64,000 bases of DNA from Winogradskyella tangerina (GTDB lineage Bacteria > Bacteroidota > Bacteroidia > Flavobacteriales > Flavobacteriaceae). The notes beneath the pieces are model-generated. The model was not told the origin of the DNA and searched no databases. It saw nothing but the letters and a program-made list of their open reading frames with translations. Below are positions 32,127 through 41,875 of this stretch, in pieces. The position numbers and the translations under genes are program-made. Within the stretch, counting starts at the first letter, position 1. Each line of letters begins with the position of its first letter. The stretch is taken from contig NZ_QERF01000008.1 in the NCBI RefSeq assembly GCF_003260205.1, positions 62,001 through 126,000 on the forward strand. Direction: 5' to 3'.

Positions 32127-32528
32127 CTACTGATTTAGTTTGATCGTTTTTGGATACACTTTGATATAGTAATAAAGTGCTGCTATGCATAAAAATTCTA
32201 AAGCTACCAACCAAAATCCGAATGAGGTGAAAAACGAAAAATGGTCAATCCCATTAGGCATCATAAAAAATGGGACTGTGATTAAAGCGTCTAATGCCGC
32301 ACTGGTCAATAAAAAGGCCTGTCCAACCTTATAGCCAGGAGTTGTGGATTCGGCTTTATAGTATAAAGCACTTCCGTACCATACTAACGGAATAACAGAA
32401 AGAAATAACACCAAATTGGCCTGCATTTCTGCATCTTCCATCATAGAAAATTGAAAGGAAATTGTGTACAAGGACACGCCCAGTATCCAGATGGTTACTC
32501 CGATTAAAACGACTCTAATAGTTTTCAT
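32127..32528 (-). CDS. DUF5367-type membrane protein
   Basis: A 133-residue protein with four membrane helices, with the central block GYKVGQAFLLTSAALDALITVPFFMMP typical of DUF5367. First gene of a three-gene minus-strand unit, just behind a good -7 element. Function unknown. Confidence 0.78.
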   Translation of the reverse strand: MKTIRVVLIGVTIWILGVSLYTISFQFSMMEDAEMQANLVLFLSVIPLVWYGSALYYKAESTTPGYKVGQAFLLTSAALDALITVPFFMMPNGIDHFSFFTSFGFWLVALEFLCIAALYYYIKVYPKTIKLNQ

Positions 32529-32553
32529 GTCTTAATAATTTTTAATTACAAGA

Positions 32554-32561
32554 CAAAAGTA
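32554..32561 (-). promoter_or_regulatory. Predicted -7 element of the DUF5367-DUF1772-NmrA unit
   Basis: On the minus strand this reads TACTTTTG, an exact TAnnTTTG match, 26 bases before the ATG at 32528. Confidence 0.5.
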
Positions 32562-32619
32562 TTTCTGCTTTAGAGCATTGACTTATTTGAAAAGAATTTT
32601 GATTTGTCGGAAAGGACGA

Positions 32620-33474
32620 TTATTTAATTTGACTGGGGCGATAGCCGAATTTATTCGCGAAAGCATTTGAAAACGAACTCAAACTATCGTAGCCAACGTG
32701 CCACGCTGCTTCCTGAACCGTTGCACTTTTGCTACTGATCATTTCGTGTGCGGTAGTTAATCTTTCATTTTGAAGATACTTGAAAACAGGGACGCCAAAG
32801 ACTTCCTTGAATTCCTTTTTAAGCTTGGTGGTGTTCAAGCCAATAATCTTGGATAACTCTGATAATGATGGTGGATTATCTAGATTTTGAGCTAGAATTT
32901 GTTTTACTTCTTCAAGGCGAGAACGATCGTGGGTTTTAAAACTTTTAGACTTATGAAGTGCCAACTGTCCAAAAAAGTGAGATAGCAAGGCGGTGATCTG
33001 ACTTCGGAAAAACATCATCCTAGCTTTACCTTCATATTTCATATTGAAAATACCATTCACAATTTTGAGCATCTCAGGTGTCATAAAAAAGCATGGACCT
33101 TCAACATAATGATCTTTTGGTTTTACCAATTGCTCGAGTAATTCAGAAAACAACTCACCTTCCTGATTTGGTAACTTGTGAAGGTTTCGTGTGGCTGTCG
33201 CTATAACGATACATTCTAGAGGGCAATCCTTTGTCACTGTATGATGACACATCACCTTTTCATCAGAATAAAAAGACAGAGCAAGGCCTTTGGTATAATT
33301 ATAGTGTTTGGACGCCGTAGGATATTCGAATTCTAAATCTACATTTCCTGATCCATAAAATGCTACTGCAATAACAGGCTCATCAAAACAGCAAGAATCC
33401 TGAATAGTTTCATCAGAATTTGCAGTCTCAACTAAAATGGTGAAATCGTTAATGTCAATAATGTCTCTGGTCAT
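32620..33474 (-). CDS. AraC-family transcriptional regulator
   Basis: A 284-residue protein. An N-terminal sensing domain (1-185) precedes a C-terminal AraC double HTH: LEEVKQILAQNLDNPPSLSELSKIIGLNTTKLKKEFKEVFG, then LTTAHEMISSKSATVQEAAWHVGYDSLSSFSNAFANKFGYRPSQ. I use the ATG at 33474 (MTRDIIDIND) because the longer frame would overlap the transporter gene. It follows the sugar transporter gene by 14 bases on the same strand. It could control that gene or the divergent-side unit; the ligand is not known. Confidence 0.92.
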   Translation of the reverse strand: MTRDIIDINDFTILVETANSDETIQDSCCFDEPVIAVAFYGSGNVDLEFEYPTASKHYNYTKGLALSFYSDEKVMCHHTVTKDCPLECIVIATATRNLHKLPNQEGELFSELLEQLVKPKDHYVEGPCFFMTPEMLKIVNGIFNMKYEGKARMMFFRSQITALLSHFFGQLALHKSKSFKTHDRSRLEEVKQILAQNLDNPPSLSELSKIIGLNTTKLKKEFKEVFGVPVFKYLQNERLTTAHEMISSKSATVQEAAWHVGYDSLSSFSNAFANKFGYRPSQIK

Positions 33475-33488
33475 AGCAATAAACTCTG

Positions 33489-34865
33489 TTACTCCCAAAA
33501 CGCTTCGATCTCTTCCAAGGTTTTACCTTTAGTTTCAGGAATGAACTTAAACGTTATAAAGATAATAACTAGTATAAACGCAATAAAAATAAAGTATGGC
33601 ATAGAACCATTCCAAGGTGCAGTATTATTGGTCTCACTTTCCATAACGATCGGAAAGGTTTGGGAAACAAGGTAGTTTGCCGCCCACTGACCTGCCACAG
33701 CAATTGCCATAGCGACGCTTCGAATTTTATTCGGAAACATTTCAGATAAAATCACCCAAACAACAGGACCCATCGACAGGGCAAAAGCACCAATGAATAC
33801 AAGCACACCAATTAATGATACCAAACCTACTGCTTCTTGCTGCAAGGAGATACCAAGTAGTAAGAAACCGATTATCATTCCTACAGAACCAATATATAAA
33901 AGTGGTTTTCTACCGTATTTATCTACAGTGACCATAGCAACAATAGTGAAGACGAGATTCACAAATGCTAGTAAGATTTGTTGTGCTAAGACATCTTCTT
34001 TTCCGAAGCCAAGTGCTTTTTCAAAAATATCGGCGCCATAGTATAGTACGGCATTGATTCCAGTAAATTGTTGTAAAACTGACAGTGCTGTTCCAATAAT
34101 GATAATGGCAAGAATTGCTTTTGAAAAGTAATTCACCTTTACCTTGTCTTCCTTGGTTTGCAAAGAAGCCTTGATTTCTGCAATCTCTTGTTGGGCATGC
34201 TCTTCACCATGAACTTTAGTCAGAATTCCTAATGCTTCTTCGTCCCTACCCTTTATTGCCAACCAGCGCGGACTTTTAGGCACCAAAAACAGCAATACCA
34301 AGAACAAACCGCTTGGCACCAACTCGGACCAAAACATACGGCGCCAGCCGAATTCAATATTTTCGGCTTCAGATAGACTATTTCCAATAAAATAGGTAGC
34401 TAAAAACACCACAAAAAACCCAATTACTATCGCCAATTGGTAATAGGTTACCATTTTACCTCGAATATGACTAGGCGCAATTTCGGCGATATACATAGGC
34501 GCATTCATTGATGCGATCCCAATACCTAAACCGCCGATAATTCTGAAGATCACCAAAACAGTAACCGTTTCTGGAAAGATATCAGGTAACCCTGAGCCCC
34601 AAGCGGATAAGGTAAATAACAATGCCGATATAATCAATGAACTTTTCCGCCCAATAACTATACTCAATACACCTGCTATTAAGGCACCAACAAGACAGCC
34701 AATTAGTGCACTACCAACAACCCAACCTTTTAATGCTGGATCGAGTTCAAAATATTGACTTAAAAAATACTGCGCGCCGTTTATAACACCCGTATCATAC
34801 CCAAATAACAAGCCCCCTAATGCTGAGATGGCCGTAATGAGTAATAAATATGCTCCTTTGTTCAT
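33489..34865 (-). CDS. Sugar porter family MFS transporter
   Basis: A 458-residue inner membrane transporter with 12 helices, of the XylE/GalP proton-sugar symporter type. Signature motifs are GGLLFGYDTGVINGA (helix 1), the RGKMVTYYQL and GRKSS loop motifs, the PKSPRWLAIKGR sugar-transporter motif before the central loop, VLQQFTGINAVLYYG (helix 7), DKYGRKPLL, and the C-terminal PETKGKTLEEIEAFW. The specific sugar cannot be read from sequence. Followed by the AraC regulator gene. Confidence 0.95.
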   Translation of the reverse strand: MNKGAYLLLITAISALGGLLFGYDTGVINGAQYFLSQYFELDPALKGWVVGSALIGCLVGALIAGVLSIVIGRKSSLIISALLFTLSAWGSGLPDIFPETVTVLVIFRIIGGLGIGIASMNAPMYIAEIAPSHIRGKMVTYYQLAIVIGFFVVFLATYFIGNSLSEAENIEFGWRRMFWSELVPSGLFLVLLFLVPKSPRWLAIKGRDEEALGILTKVHGEEHAQQEIAEIKASLQTKEDKVKVNYFSKAILAIIIIGTALSVLQQFTGINAVLYYGADIFEKALGFGKEDVLAQQILLAFVNLVFTIVAMVTVDKYGRKPLLYIGSVGMIIGFLLLGISLQQEAVGLVSLIGVLVFIGAFALSMGPVVWVILSEMFPNKIRSVAMAIAVAGQWAANYLVSQTFPIVMESETNNTAPWNGSMPYFIFIAFILVIIFITFKFIPETKGKTLEEIEAFWE

Positions 34866-35036
34866 TTGATTTTAGTTAGTTGTTCTGATAAATATACCCT
34901 AAAAAAATCAATTCAAAATCATTAAAAATTTAAGAGCACTTTAACCTCCATGATGCAAGGAATATTGACTTTCATCGACTAACTTAGCACTTCCAAAAAA
35001 GGCTATTTATTAACTAGAAAAGAAAGGACATATTGT

Positions 35037-35498
35037 ATGCTAACTTGGAAAGATGTGATCAATTTTGCTGTAAATGGAAATCCAACGCCAGACAGACGTG
35101 TTGAGAAATCCGAAGCAGAATGGAAAGCACAATTAACACCAGAACAATATAGAATAACGCGTGAAAAAGGGACTGAACGTCCACACAGCGGTGAACTTTG
35201 CAGTATCTACGACGCTGGTAAATATAACTGTGTTTGCTGCGGAACACCATTATTTGATTCTACAATTAAATTCAGTTCAGGAACTGGTTGGCCTAGTTTT
35301 ACCCAGCCTATAAAAGAAAATGCCATTAAATATGAAAAAGACACATCATACGGAATGGTAAGGGTTGAAGTGATGTGTAATACTTGCGATGGACACTTAG
35401 GACATGTTTTTCCTGATGGCCCAGAACCAAGTGGATTGCGTTATTGTATTAATTCTGAATCAATGACTTTAGAAAAGGAGCTGGCTAATGACAACTAA
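35037..35498 (+). CDS. msrB: Peptide methionine (R)-S-oxide reductase
   Basis: Repairs the R-epimer of oxidised methionine. The 153 residues hold two zinc CxxC pairs, C65/C68 (NCVCCG) and C114/C117 (CNTCDGHLGHVF). The GTGWPSF substrate block and the RYCINSES active site with catalytic C137 are present. No signal peptide, so cytoplasmic. The stop overlaps the start of msrA by 11 bases, giving tight co-translation. Confidence 0.97.
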   Translation: MLTWKDVINFAVNGNPTPDRRVEKSEAEWKAQLTPEQYRITREKGTERPHSGELCSIYDAGKYNCVCCGTPLFDSTIKFSSGTGWPSFTQPIKENAIKYEKDTSYGMVRVEVMCNTCDGHLGHVFPDGPEPSGLRYCINSESMTLEKELANDN

Positions 35499-36033
35499 AA
35501 ATTTACAAATTGCCACAATTGGCGGAGGATGCTTTTGGTGCACGGAAGCTGTATTTCTTGAAGTAAAAGGTGTTGAAAAAGTAGTATCAGGATATTCAGG
35601 TGGAAATGTCCCAGGGAAACCAACATACAGAGAGGTATGTTCAGGATTAACAGGGCATGCTGAAGTTATTCAGGTAACTTTTGATGCCGACGTTATAAGT
35701 TACGAGGATATTCTTGTCATTTTTATGACCACTCACGATCCCACGACCTTGAACAGACAAGGAGCTGATCGTGGCACACAATATCGTTCCGTAATTTTTT
35801 ATCACGATGACACGCAAAAGGCAATTGCTGAGGCCGTAATTAACGAACTCAGTAAATACTTTGAAGACCCTATAGTAACTGAAATCTCTGAAGCTCAAAC
35901 GTTTTTTGAAGCTGAACAAGAGCATCAGGACTATTACAGGAATAATGAACAACAAGGCTACTGCAGTTTTGTGATTACACCAAAACTGGTGAAGTTTCGC
36001 AAGCTTCACGCAGATAAATTAAAAAATACTTAA
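35488..36033 (+). CDS. msrA: Peptide methionine (S)-S-oxide reductase
   Basis: Reduces methionine-S-sulfoxide. The 181 residues have the active site GGGCFWCTE with catalytic C15, then VVSGYSGG, HAEVIQVTFD, FMTTHDPTTLNRQGADRGTQYRS and EQEHQDYY, all MsrA hallmarks. Begins inside the end of msrB; a strong hairpin follows its stop. Confidence 0.97.
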   Translation: MTTKNLQIATIGGGCFWCTEAVFLEVKGVEKVVSGYSGGNVPGKPTYREVCSGLTGHAEVIQVTFDADVISYEDILVIFMTTHDPTTLNRQGADRGTQYRSVIFYHDDTQKAIAEAVINELSKYFEDPIVTEISEAQTFFEAEQEHQDYYRNNEQQGYCSFVITPKLVKFRKLHADKLKNT

Positions 36034-36042
36034 AGTTGAATT

Positions 36043-36070
36043 CAAAGCCGCTGATTTAGCGGCTTTGAGT
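36043..36070 (+). terminator. Hairpin after msrA
   Basis: CAAAGCCGCT (36043-36052) and AGCGGCTTTG (36058-36067) form a perfect 10-bp stem with a 5-base loop, followed by AGTTT. The T-run is short. Confidence 0.65.
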
Positions 36071-36091
36071 TTATGCACTATTCAATCAAAT

Positions 36092-36349
36092 ATGGCTCAT
36101 TCTAAAATTAAATTATTTGGTGCAGCACGTTGCCATAAAACGCAATACTATCAGCAGTTTTTAGATGACCAAAATTTAGATTATTCTTTTTTAGATGTTG
36201 AATTGAACGACGATTACGCTGAAGAATTACGCAACCTATATGAAAATCGAAAACTCAATTTTCCTACTATAACCATTGGCAAAAAGAAACTTAGAAATCC
36301 ATCAGATAAAGAACTATTAAAATGGCTAAAAAAACTAGAATTGGTTTAG
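36092..36349 (+). CDS. Glutaredoxin-like protein with monothiol-type motif
   Basis: An 85-residue thioredoxin-fold protein: IKLFGAARCHKTQYYQQFLDDQNLDYSFLDVELNDDY, then NFPTITIGKKKLRNPSDKELLKWL. The active site is C-H-K-T rather than CxxC, so only one thiol is present. The cis-Pro is in FPTI. I use the ATG at 36092 (MAHSKIKLF), which leaves the upstream terminator untranslated. The end overlaps the aldo/keto reductase gene by 28 bases. Confidence 0.8.
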   Translation: MAHSKIKLFGAARCHKTQYYQQFLDDQNLDYSFLDVELNDDYAEELRNLYENRKLNFPTITIGKKKLRNPSDKELLKWLKKLELV

Positions 36350-37281
36350 GATTAGCCGCTTTAGGCCGACCAGATTATATCAATATTCGCTCGAATCCAG
36401 ATATTGATAAATCTGTCAATGCTTTTAAAAAAAATACTTTTGAAGTCTTAGACAAGGCCTACACTATGGGTATTAGAGATTTTGATGTGGCACCTTCATA
36501 CGGTTTGGGTGAACAATTCTTACTCGAATGGAATAAGTCAAGAGCCTATTCTGATGTTAACCTTTCAACTAAGTTTGGTTATACTTATGTGGCTAACTGG
36601 GAAATCGGTTTTAAAGGCAAACATGAAATAAAAGAGCATTCTTTATCAAAATTGAATGAGCAATGGGAAGTATCTAAAGCTTTTTTGCCAAATTTGAGTA
36701 TATATCAAATTCATTCTGCAACCCTCGAAACTGGTGTATTAACCAATAACAAAGTACTTTCTAGACTGCATGAATTGAAACAAACTCATGGATTAAAAAT
36801 CGGGTTGTCATCAAGCGGAACTGCTCAAAACGCAATTATTTCTGAGGCTCTTAAGGTTACCTTTGATGGTGTGGAATTGTTTGATAGTTTTCAGGTGACC
36901 TTCAATATTTTTGAACAGTCCACCTTTTCAATTTTGAAACAATTACTGGTAAATAACAAAACCGTAATCATAAAAGAAGCTCTAGCGAATGGACGTGTTT
37001 TTAAACATTCAAATTTTGAAAATTACCAAGAGGCCTATCATCTACTCGAATCTCTTCAAACTAAATATAATATCGGAACCGATGCTATTGCCATTCGTTA
37101 TATTATAGATATTCTAGCACCGACCATAGTACTAAGCGGCGCTTCTAATACGGCACACTTAAAACAGAATTTAAAAGCCTTAGATTTCGAATTGACTGAT
37201 TCAGAACTAGAAAAACTAAAATCCTTAGCAATTTTGCCTAAGCATTATTGGGCCGAACGGCAAAGCTTGGAGTGGAATTAA
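36322..37281 (+). CDS. Aldo/keto reductase
   Basis: A 319-residue NADPH-dependent oxidoreductase of the AKR barrel fold. Expected tetrad elements are visible: D and Y in FDVAPSYGLGE, K in STKFGY and H in YQIHSA; the C-terminal LSGASNTAHLKQNLKAL binds the cofactor. The substrate is not predictable. It starts within the glutaredoxin-like gene, so the two are translationally linked, and runs tail-to-tail into the TolC gene with a four-base overlap. Confidence 0.92.
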   Translation: MAKKTRIGLGLAALGRPDYINIRSNPDIDKSVNAFKKNTFEVLDKAYTMGIRDFDVAPSYGLGEQFLLEWNKSRAYSDVNLSTKFGYTYVANWEIGFKGKHEIKEHSLSKLNEQWEVSKAFLPNLSIYQIHSATLETGVLTNNKVLSRLHELKQTHGLKIGLSSSGTAQNAIISEALKVTFDGVELFDSFQVTFNIFEQSTFSILKQLLVNNKTVIIKEALANGRVFKHSNFENYQEAYHLLESLQTKYNIGTDAIAIRYIIDILAPTIVLSGASNTAHLKQNLKALDFELTDSELEKLKSLAILPKHYWAERQSLEWN

Positions 37282-38699
37282 TTTGGTAGTCCCCTGTAGT
37301 AATCTAATACCTTAACACGCAGTAAATAATCGTACTTTGCATTAGCCAGATTTACTCTTGCATTGTCTAAGTTATTTTTACTGGTTACATAGTTTAAAAA
37401 GTTTGAAATCCCACTATTGAATCGAATTTCATTGATTCGGTAAGACTCTTCGTAAGCCTCCACCTGTTTTAACAGACTATTGTACCGATTGAAGGCGGCC
37501 TGCATGTCAAAATGAACTTGGGCAATCGTGTTTTTAATATCGAGATGTGTTCGTTCTAACTCGATCATAGATTCTTCCATCTGAATTTTCTGCAAGGCCA
37601 CATTATTCTTTGCCCTAAATCCATTAAACAATGGCACACTCACAGAAACACCAATTACAGTATTGAGGTTATTATCTAACTGATCCTCGAAGCTTATGGT
37701 CTGTGCATCAAAATTCATTTGTTCATTGAATACGGGTAAATCCTGACCATCGACGGTAACAAACAAACCCGTATCTACGATTTCAGTTCCGGTCATATTA
37801 AATATCTGGGCAGCACTAGAATAGTTGGTATTTATACCACCAAAAACGGATACCTCTGGCGTAAATTGAGACTTTGCTACACTGATTCCTTTTTTAGCAG
37901 CTTCAATCCGTTTTTCATTTGCTTGAAAGGTCAATAAATTTTGTAACGCTTCATTGTAAACCTCGTCAGCAGATAAGTTATAACCTGTCATTTCTAGCAA
38001 AAGATTTTCAGCATCAACATTAACATTGCCTGGTAAATTCATTAATCGGATCAAGTCACGTTTAGAATTATTCAGATTCGATTCTGAAACTAAAATACTC
38101 GTTTCATCGTTGGCAATTTGCCCAAGAAGATCAGTATAATCTGCAGGGTTTCCTGATTCATTTTTATAAAAATCCTCCTGAATTTTCAGTTGTTTCTTTG
38201 TGGCTTCATATCGTTGCTTGGTGAGTTCTAAAACCGCTTTATTATTCAATACCTGAAGATAAGTCAATGTAACATTCAGAACCAGATCTTGTTCTGCTGC
38301 CTCAACTTCAAGAGTCGCAGCTTCGCGATTTAATTTATTTTGTTTGGCGGCATTTAACAGTCGAAAACCATTAAAAATGGTCATATCTAAACTTAACCCC
38401 ATATTAGAAAAGGTTAACTCCTGATTGATAAAATCATTGGTAAAAGGGTCAATACTTCGTCCGTCATTAACTCCCAAATTAAAGGTTCCATTAATGCTAG
38501 GTAGCAAATTTGCCTTAGTTTGCTGATGATTTATTTTAGCAGTATTTGCCCGTAAATTCGATGATTTTAGATCGAGGTTATTTTCGAGCGCTATTTCAAT
38601 ACATTCGTCTAAGGTATAGCTTTGTAGTATCTGATTTTGAGCATAGCTCACCTCAGCCATCAGTAACAAGATGGTAATTATTAAATTATATGTTTTCAT
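37278..38699 (-). CDS. TolC-family outer membrane efflux protein
   Basis: A 473-residue protein with a signal peptide (residues 1-20) and the duplicated TolC/OEP organisation: YTLDECIEIALENNLDLKSSNLRANTAKINHQQTKANLLPSINGTFNLGVNDGRS in the first half, and VSVPLFNGFRAKNNVALQKIQMEESMIELERTHLDIKN in the second. Long coiled coils build the periplasmic tunnel. It is the last gene of the six-gene efflux operon and provides the outer membrane channel for the ABC permeases. Confidence 0.95.
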   Translation of the reverse strand: MKTYNLIITILLLMAEVSYAQNQILQSYTLDECIEIALENNLDLKSSNLRANTAKINHQQTKANLLPSINGTFNLGVNDGRSIDPFTNDFINQELTFSNMGLSLDMTIFNGFRLLNAAKQNKLNREAATLEVEAAEQDLVLNVTLTYLQVLNNKAVLELTKQRYEATKKQLKIQEDFYKNESGNPADYTDLLGQIANDETSILVSESNLNNSKRDLIRLMNLPGNVNVDAENLLLEMTGYNLSADEVYNEALQNLLTFQANEKRIEAAKKGISVAKSQFTPEVSVFGGINTNYSSAAQIFNMTGTEIVDTGLFVTVDGQDLPVFNEQMNFDAQTISFEDQLDNNLNTVIGVSVSVPLFNGFRAKNNVALQKIQMEESMIELERTHLDIKNTIAQVHFDMQAAFNRYNSLLKQVEAYEESYRINEIRFNSGISNFLNYVTSKNNLDNARVNLANAKYDYLLRVKVLDYYRGLPN

Positions 38700-38711
38700 G
38701 ATATCCTTGTT

Positions 38712-39383
38712 TTACGGAACTATTTTTCCATCGAGCAGATTAATGATTCTCGAACCATAAGCTGCATTTGCTTCCGAATGTGTAGCCTGAATTATGGTAA
38801 CTCCTTCTTTATTTAATTGAGAAAACAACTCCATAATCTCTCTACTTTGCTTAGAGTTTAAGTTACCGGTAGGTTCGTCTGCTAAAATAAGTTTTGGTTT
38901 TCCTATTAATGCGCGAGCTATTCCAACTAATTGTTGCTGACCACCACTAAGTTGCCGTGGAAAAAGATCTTTTTTACCTACGATATTAAATCGATCTAGC
39001 ATATCTCCCACCAAGGCTTTGCGTTCCGAAGATTTAATATTTTTATACAACAAGGGTGTTTCAATGTTTTCCCATACGTTTAACTCGTCGATAAGATGGT
39101 AGGCCTGAAATACAAATCCGATATAATCTTTATATAATTTTGATCTGTTCTTTTCTTTCATGCTGTGCACAGGTTGTCCTAAAAAGGTATAACCACCATC
39201 GGTGAAACTATCTAGCATACCAATACAATTTAGTAAGGTAGACTTGCCAGAACCTGATGGCCCCATTAGTGATATAAATTCACCTTCATTCACATTTAGT
39301 GTGATGTCTTCGAGTAAGTTGATTCGATTACTACCTGAATTCACAGCACGTGTGGCTTCGTTTAAACTTAATAATATGTTCAT
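38712..39383 (-). CDS. ABC transporter ATP-binding protein (MacB/LolD type)
   Basis: A 223-residue ATPase with Walker A GPSGSGKST, Q-loop FVFQAYHLIDEL, signature LSGGQQQ (followed by LVGIARAL), Walker B LILADEPTGNL and H-loop QATHSEANA. The domain architecture fits the FtsX-like permease partners rather than importers. Twelve bases separate it from the TolC gene. It is the second of two ATPases in the operon; each probably serves one of the two permease genes, or both are interchangeable. Confidence 0.93.
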   Translation of the reverse strand: MNILLSLNEATRAVNSGSNRINLLEDITLNVNEGEFISLMGPSGSGKSTLLNCIGMLDSFTDGGYTFLGQPVHSMKEKNRSKLYKDYIGFVFQAYHLIDELNVWENIETPLLYKNIKSSERKALVGDMLDRFNIVGKKDLFPRQLSGGQQQLVGIARALIGKPKLILADEPTGNLNSKQSREIMELFSQLNKEGVTIIQATHSEANAAYGSRIINLLDGKIVP

Positions 39384-39400
39384 TTTTTGATTGATGTTTT

Positions 39401-41848
39401 TTATTCAGAGCGCAGCGAGTTCACTGGATTAACACTTGCTGCTCTTAAGGTTTTCACACTTATTACAATGAGTGCGAACACGATCATAGCTATACCACTT
39501 AAAAGAAATACCCAATAACTGATTGGCTCTTTGTATGAAAAGTCTTGTAGCCAATCGTAAATTCCGTACCACGCAATTGGTGCCGCTATGACAAAGGCTA
39601 TGGCCACTAATATCAAGAATTCCTTACACAACAAGGTGTTGATTTGTAAAATAGATGCTCCTAAAACCTTACGTACTCCAATTTCTTTTACACGTCTATT
39701 TGTGGTATAAATTACTAACCCAAGAAGTCCTAGACAACTTATTAATATTGATAGTCCTGTCGCCCAATTGAGTAATTTTGAGACTTTCTTTTCTCGGTCG
39801 TAAAATCTTGCAATTGTTTCATCCATAAATTCAATTCGGTAATCATCAACCTCCGTGTAAACCGATTTATAGGTTGATTCAATTTTTGATAATGCAGATT
39901 TAAGATCGTCACCTTCTAAATTTTGTAAAGCAACATGTATTGCTTGATATCTACTAAAATCTGGTCTATACCAATCTCCTACCAAGGCCATAGGTTTAAT
40001 ATCAGTCTTTAACGATCTTTGATGAAAATCTGCCATTACGCCTACTACAGGTACTTTTTCATCACCAAAGTCTACTAAAGCTCCAATAGCTTTTTCGGGT
40101 GAATCAAATCCATAAATGCGTTGCGCCGTCTCATTAATGACCAATTCTCTAATAGTATCGTTTCTGAAATTTCTTCCAGCGAGTAATTTTAGTTCAAAAA
40201 GATCGAGATATTCGGTATCGCCAAAAATGAATTGCAGATCAGATTGCACCTCTGTTTTTCCGTTATTCACAGTGGTTGAAGATGTATTTGTATTGTAAGA
40301 GGCGGGTGCCATACCACCAATACTAATTTTTTTGATCTGAGGAATCGAGGTTAGTTTTTCGGCAAACAATTCTTTTTTGGAAAGTGCTCTCTCAGCACGC
40401 GGACTAAATACTGAAACTATAGCTTCTGTTTGAAAACCCATATCCTTGTTCAATAAGAAATTAATTTGCCTTCCGACGAGAAGCGTTCCAATAATGAAAA
40501 TCTGTGCGATCGTAAATTGAAATACTGTAAGGAACTTTCGGAGTCCAACTTTTTTATCTCCTATACCTAAATGATTTTTTAAAACTGAAACTGTATTGAA
40601 TTTCGACAATACGACAGCCGGATAAAAGCCTGAAAGAAAAGTTACAAATACCAACAGAATTACAATTCCTATTAAGATCAACGGTGTTCCGATTAATTTG
40701 AATTCAAGATCAGCCGGCACAAAATCTGAAAAGACATTTATCAACCACTTTGTTAATCCAATAGAAAGCAAGGCAGAAATTACAACAAGCATAAAGGTCT
40801 CGCCCATAAATTGCCATATTAACTGCTTACGCGAACTTCCTAGGGTTTTTCTAATGCCTATTTCTTTAGCACGCTGCGTAGCCTGTGCAGTATTTAAATT
40901 GATGAAGTTGATACAACCAAGTAGGAGCAAAAATAATGCAACTAAGGCCAAATTTCTAAGTAATGGTTTACTAGCCATGCCACGTTCCCAATCATAAACT
41001 CCGTAATCCTCATTAAAATGGATATCTCTTAATGGTTGTAAGGTAAAGGCTCGAGTTTGGCCATAACGCTTCATATCTTCATCAATGTGCGCATCCGCTA
41101 ATGCTTTCAATTCATCGTTAATCTGATTGATGTTTGCATATTGTTTGACTTTAACAAATAGTTGCGAATTGGAATTTGTACTATTCCAGTTATTATCTAA
41201 AATAAATTCGCGTGTATTCGTCTGTAATAAGGTGGGATGGGATATGAATTCTTCAAAAACAATATCGCTACGTTCTTTAAAATTTTCAACAATTCCGGTG
41301 ACTTTCGTATTAATCGAATCATTATATACAAGGGTCTTGCCAATAATTTCAGAAGGTTTCAAATTTGGAAAATAGTCCTTAGCTCTGTTTTCAGATAGGA
41401 TCACTTCATTAGGGTTAGCTAATACGTTATCCATGTTTCCTGCTAAAAAATTATACTTGAATATATCAAAGTATTCCCCATTTGTATAAATAACAAATTT
41501 GGGCCATTTAAACTCGAGGTTACTTTCTCTGTTTTCTACTTTTGAAGGGCGCTCAGTATAAAACCCATTTATAATTTCAAAATTTGAATTCTCCTTTATT
41601 GCATCCTCTAAGGCAACAGTAACACCCGGATTATGAAACTGACCTTCAGGACTCGTAAAATCTGTTACCACTCGATAAATACGATCATCATCTTTATGAA
41701 AGTTATCGAACGTGTAATCGTAATAGATCATTAATCCAATGACAAAAGATGCACTCAGTCCTATGGTTAAACCAATAATATTAATAAGAGAAAATACCTT
41801 GTTCTTCATGATATTTCTCCATGCTATTTTGAAATAATTTTTGATCAT
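39401..41848 (-). CDS. ABC permease, FtsX/MacB_PCD type (second)
   Basis: An 815-residue permease with the duplicated Bacteroidetes layout. An N-terminal helix (MKNKVFSLINIIGLTIGLSASF) is followed by a large periplasmic domain, three helices from about residue 290 including CINFINLNTAQATQRAKEIGIRKTLGSSRKQL, a second periplasmic domain (about 470-680) and final helices with TNRRVKEIGVRKVLGAS. The C terminus ends VNPVNSLRSE. It exports an unknown substrate across the periplasm together with the HlyD and TolC partners. About 27 bases from the first permease gene. Confidence 0.93.
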   Translation of the reverse strand: MIKNYFKIAWRNIMKNKVFSLINIIGLTIGLSASFVIGLMIYYDYTFDNFHKDDDRIYRVVTDFTSPEGQFHNPGVTVALEDAIKENSNFEIINGFYTERPSKVENRESNLEFKWPKFVIYTNGEYFDIFKYNFLAGNMDNVLANPNEVILSENRAKDYFPNLKPSEIIGKTLVYNDSINTKVTGIVENFKERSDIVFEEFISHPTLLQTNTREFILDNNWNSTNSNSQLFVKVKQYANINQINDELKALADAHIDEDMKRYGQTRAFTLQPLRDIHFNEDYGVYDWERGMASKPLLRNLALVALFLLLLGCINFINLNTAQATQRAKEIGIRKTLGSSRKQLIWQFMGETFMLVVISALLSIGLTKWLINVFSDFVPADLEFKLIGTPLILIGIVILLVFVTFLSGFYPAVVLSKFNTVSVLKNHLGIGDKKVGLRKFLTVFQFTIAQIFIIGTLLVGRQINFLLNKDMGFQTEAIVSVFSPRAERALSKKELFAEKLTSIPQIKKISIGGMAPASYNTNTSSTTVNNGKTEVQSDLQFIFGDTEYLDLFELKLLAGRNFRNDTIRELVINETAQRIYGFDSPEKAIGALVDFGDEKVPVVGVMADFHQRSLKTDIKPMALVGDWYRPDFSRYQAIHVALQNLEGDDLKSALSKIESTYKSVYTEVDDYRIEFMDETIARFYDREKKVSKLLNWATGLSILISCLGLLGLVIYTTNRRVKEIGVRKVLGASILQINTLLCKEFLILVAIAFVIAAPIAWYGIYDWLQDFSYKEPISYWVFLLSGIAMIVFALIVISVKTLRAASVNPVNSLRSE

Positions 41849-41875
41849 AACAGTTTGTTTTTTGATTGATTGAGA